64,000 nucleotides of DNA from Epilithonimonas arachidiradicis (GTDB lineage: Bacteria; Bacteroidota; Bacteroidia; Flavobacteriales; Weeksellaceae): NCBI RefSeq assembly GCF_003610695.1, contig NZ_RAQH01000012.1, forward strand, positions 50,676-114,675, given 5' to 3'. Shown one piece after another: positions 63,932 through 64,000 of this stretch (within the stretch, counting starts at the first letter, position 1; each line of letters starts with the position of its first letter). The position numbers were made by a program, and so were the translations under genes. The notes below the pieces were generated by a model. It was not told the origin of the DNA. It saw nothing but the letters and a program-made list of their open reading frames with translations, and made no database searches.

Positions 63932-64000
63932 TAAAAAGTTATTCTGAAAAATTTTTGAGCCCTCTAAAGCTCAAAAATAATTTTCGGAAATAACTTTTTA
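63932..64000 (+). terminator. long inverted repeat at window edge
   Basis: Left arm 63932-63960, 8-base loop, right arm 63969-64000 (arms of 29 and 32 nt with a few mismatches or bulges; GAGC/GCTC at the tip, TAAAAAGTTATT at the base). The base ends at the window edge. A terminator with unusually long stem, or the end of a larger element. Confidence 0.6.

Overview
The window looks like an AT-rich chromosomal segment from a Bacteroidota bacterium of class Flavobacteriia, most like Chryseobacterium or a close Weeksellaceae relative (inference from protein recognition, no search run). The supports are type IX secretion and gliding genes (porQ, gldD, a protein with a type IX sorting tail), the TamL outer-membrane lipoprotein, a short 288-residue RpoD without region 1.1, many promoters of the Bacteroidota form TTG-N18-20-TAnnTTTG, and no Shine-Dalgarno signal before most genes.

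Layout. 1-11.5 kb: secreted and envelope proteins, with a serine hydrolase-TPR protein, a MarR regulator, a TonB-receptor-like barrel, an S41 peptidase and a type IX cargo protein. 11.5-11.8 kb: a degenerate 21-bp tandem repeat. 11.8-31 kb: housekeeping genes (pnp, an ABC1 kinase, gyrA, a transaldolase-like aldolase, mntH, a DUF937-OmpA protein, proS, a Gly/Trp/Tyr-rich lipoprotein, a FadL-type barrel, rsgA, and DAHP synthase-chorismate mutase). 31-36.9 kb: small secreted proteins, a TPR-AraC membrane regulator, dnaX split by an A10 run, and a frameshifted small gene. 36.9-53.7 kb: odhB-sucA, tamL, a SpoU methylase, a YtxH stress-type cluster, cmk, porQ, pyrH, frr, ppc, an HRDC protein and ssb. 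53.8-64 kb: small proteins, a metallo-hydrolase, two periplasmic foldases, a PfkB kinase, gldD, rpoD and a flavin monooxygenase.

The envelope genes fit together: the two parvulin/SurA-like proteins, TamL and BamA-type barrel assembly would serve the many outer-membrane barrels, while PorQ and GldD belong to the secretion/gliding machinery that would export the sorting-tail protein near 9.5-10.5 kb.

The most interesting signals are regulatory. (i) A 42-codon leader ORF (31072-31200, minus strand) lies upstream of DAHP synthase-chorismate mutase; 17 of its 42 residues are aromatic, its end is a Phe/Tyr/Trp cluster, and it overlaps mutually exclusive RNA pairings, so it looks like an aromatic-amino-acid attenuator. 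(ii) dnaX needs a -1 shift on ten A residues to make tau. (iii) A DtxR-type operator covers the mntH start site. (iv) Four genes (dnaX, cmk, ppc, gldD) have a -7 box exactly four bases before ATG, which predicts leaderless mRNAs. (v) Three copies of a structured dispersed repeat are present. I see no tRNA, rRNA, CRISPR array, insertion sequence or prophage.
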